From the NCBI GenBank assembly GCA_905233285.1, contig CAJODY010000010.1, forward strand, positions 1 to 33,072: a DNA stretch of 33,072 bases. Reading direction: 5' to 3'. The stretch comes from an uncultured Bacteroidaceae bacterium. GTDB lineage: Bacteria > Bacteroidota > Bacteroidia > Bacteroidales > Bacteroidaceae. Of the stretch, positions 32,776 through 33,072 are shown piece after piece. The position numbers and the translations under genes are program-made. The notes under the pieces are model-generated. The model searched no databases, was not told the DNA's origin, and saw only the letters and a list, made by a program, of their open reading frames with translations. Numbering within the stretch: the stretch's first letter is position 1; every line of letters starts with the position of its first letter.

Positions 32776-33072
32776 TTAAAGGTTGATGAGTTCGTCGGAT
32801 GTGTAGCCCTTAGGCAGAGGACGGCAGTTGTAGCATGATGCCATTATCTCGCCGTAGGCTCCGGCTGAGAGTAGGGCGATGAGGTCGCCACGACTTACAG
32901 CACGTAGTTGAATATCTTTATCGAAGACGTCGGACGATTCGCAGATGGGTCCCACAAGGTCGTAAGTCTCTTCTTCGCCCTGACTTGTAAGGTTGACTGC
33001 CTTGTGGTGAGCATCGTAGAGGGCAGGACGTATGAGGTCGGTCATACCTGCATCTACTATTGCAAACTGCTT
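32776..33072 (-). CDS. lysA: Diaminopimelate decarboxylase, C-terminal part (partial)
   Basis: The last 98 codons of a fold-type III PLP enzyme that makes L-lysine from meso-diaminopimelate; the N-terminal barrel with the PLP lysine lies beyond the right edge. Visible are FAIVDAGMTDLIRPALYDAHH, read as the standard strand and D-A-G/R-P-A-L-Y motifs, GPICESSDV (the substrate-site Cys-Glu-Ser of the dimer interface) and YGEIMASCYNCRPLP near the end. The reading frame runs open to base 33072. It ends 14 bp before the GH2 gene, which may be read through from it. Confidence 0.93.
   Translation of the reverse strand, partial: KQFAIVDAGMTDLIRPALYDAHHKAVNLTSQGEEETYDLVGPICESSDVFDKDIQLRAVSRGDLIALLSAGAYGEIMASCYNCRPLPKGYTSDELINL

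Overview
The window comes from a member of the Bacteroidota, most likely a Prevotella/Segatella-type Bacteroidales. The evidence is TAnnTTTG-like -7 promoter boxes, weak or absent Shine-Dalgarno sites, a TonB-dependent receptor, a Bacteroidetes-type putative porin, a DUF4468 protein, and ordinary housekeeping genes (rpsA, rnz, tatA, tatC, lysA). Nearly everything is on the minus strand, so transcription mostly runs from high to low coordinates. The one clear plus-strand gene is a small lipoprotein at 14524-15168.

Positions 1-13935 hold a visibly AT-rich signalling island. In transcription order it encodes: a Ser/Thr kinase with a membrane segment and MORN repeats; a Ser/Thr kinase with a C-terminal VDLGLSVKWA-type domain; a lone LytTR DNA-binding protein; an FHA-like membrane protein with a zinc ribbon; a 42-bp-repeat acidic protein; a second acidic membrane protein; an exported caspase-fold peptidase; a zinc-ribbon/FHA protein; a PP2C phosphatase with a membrane segment; a kinase-TM-FGE-sulfatase-fold protein; a kinase-FGE protein without a membrane segment; an exported FGE protein; and the start of a fifth kinase that leaves the window. 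Kinases, phosphatase, phosphothreonine-reading FHA proteins and a transcription factor in two adjacent gene trains suggest one phospho-signalling network, with a caspase-fold protease as possible effector.

The most interesting signal is at the C-termini of the FGE domains. Two copies (about 415-513 and 2972-3067) share a framework but differ almost only in the first two bases of codons ending in C. That is the expected footprint of adenine-directed mutagenesis of AAC codons by a diversity-generating retroelement (DGR). No reverse transcriptase or template repeat is visible in the window, so these would be target genes whose DGR core lies elsewhere, most simply beyond the left edge. One target carries what looks like an 8-base deletion just after the variable zone, which shifts its frame. 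The working hypothesis is a hypervariable sensor-kinase array coupled to a caspase. It is an inference, but it makes testable predictions.

Positions 14524-23179 are ordinary: a lipoprotein with a strong bidirectional terminator, a D-2-hydroxyacid dehydrogenase, a porin / small membrane protein / DUF4468 operon, agmatine deiminase, ribonuclease Z and ribosomal protein S1. Positions 23332-33072 are a closely spaced run: lysA (partial), a GH2 glycosidase, a DUF362 protein, a TonB-dependent receptor, a NapH/NapG-like polyferredoxin with an internal twin-arginine motif, a Tat-type aldo/keto reductase-ferredoxin lipoprotein, tatA and tatC. Here the Tat translocase sits directly beside two apparent Tat clients. 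Several gene junctions carry short tandem microrepeats, and the 5' end of the GH2 gene contains three palindromes at an exact 22-bp period.
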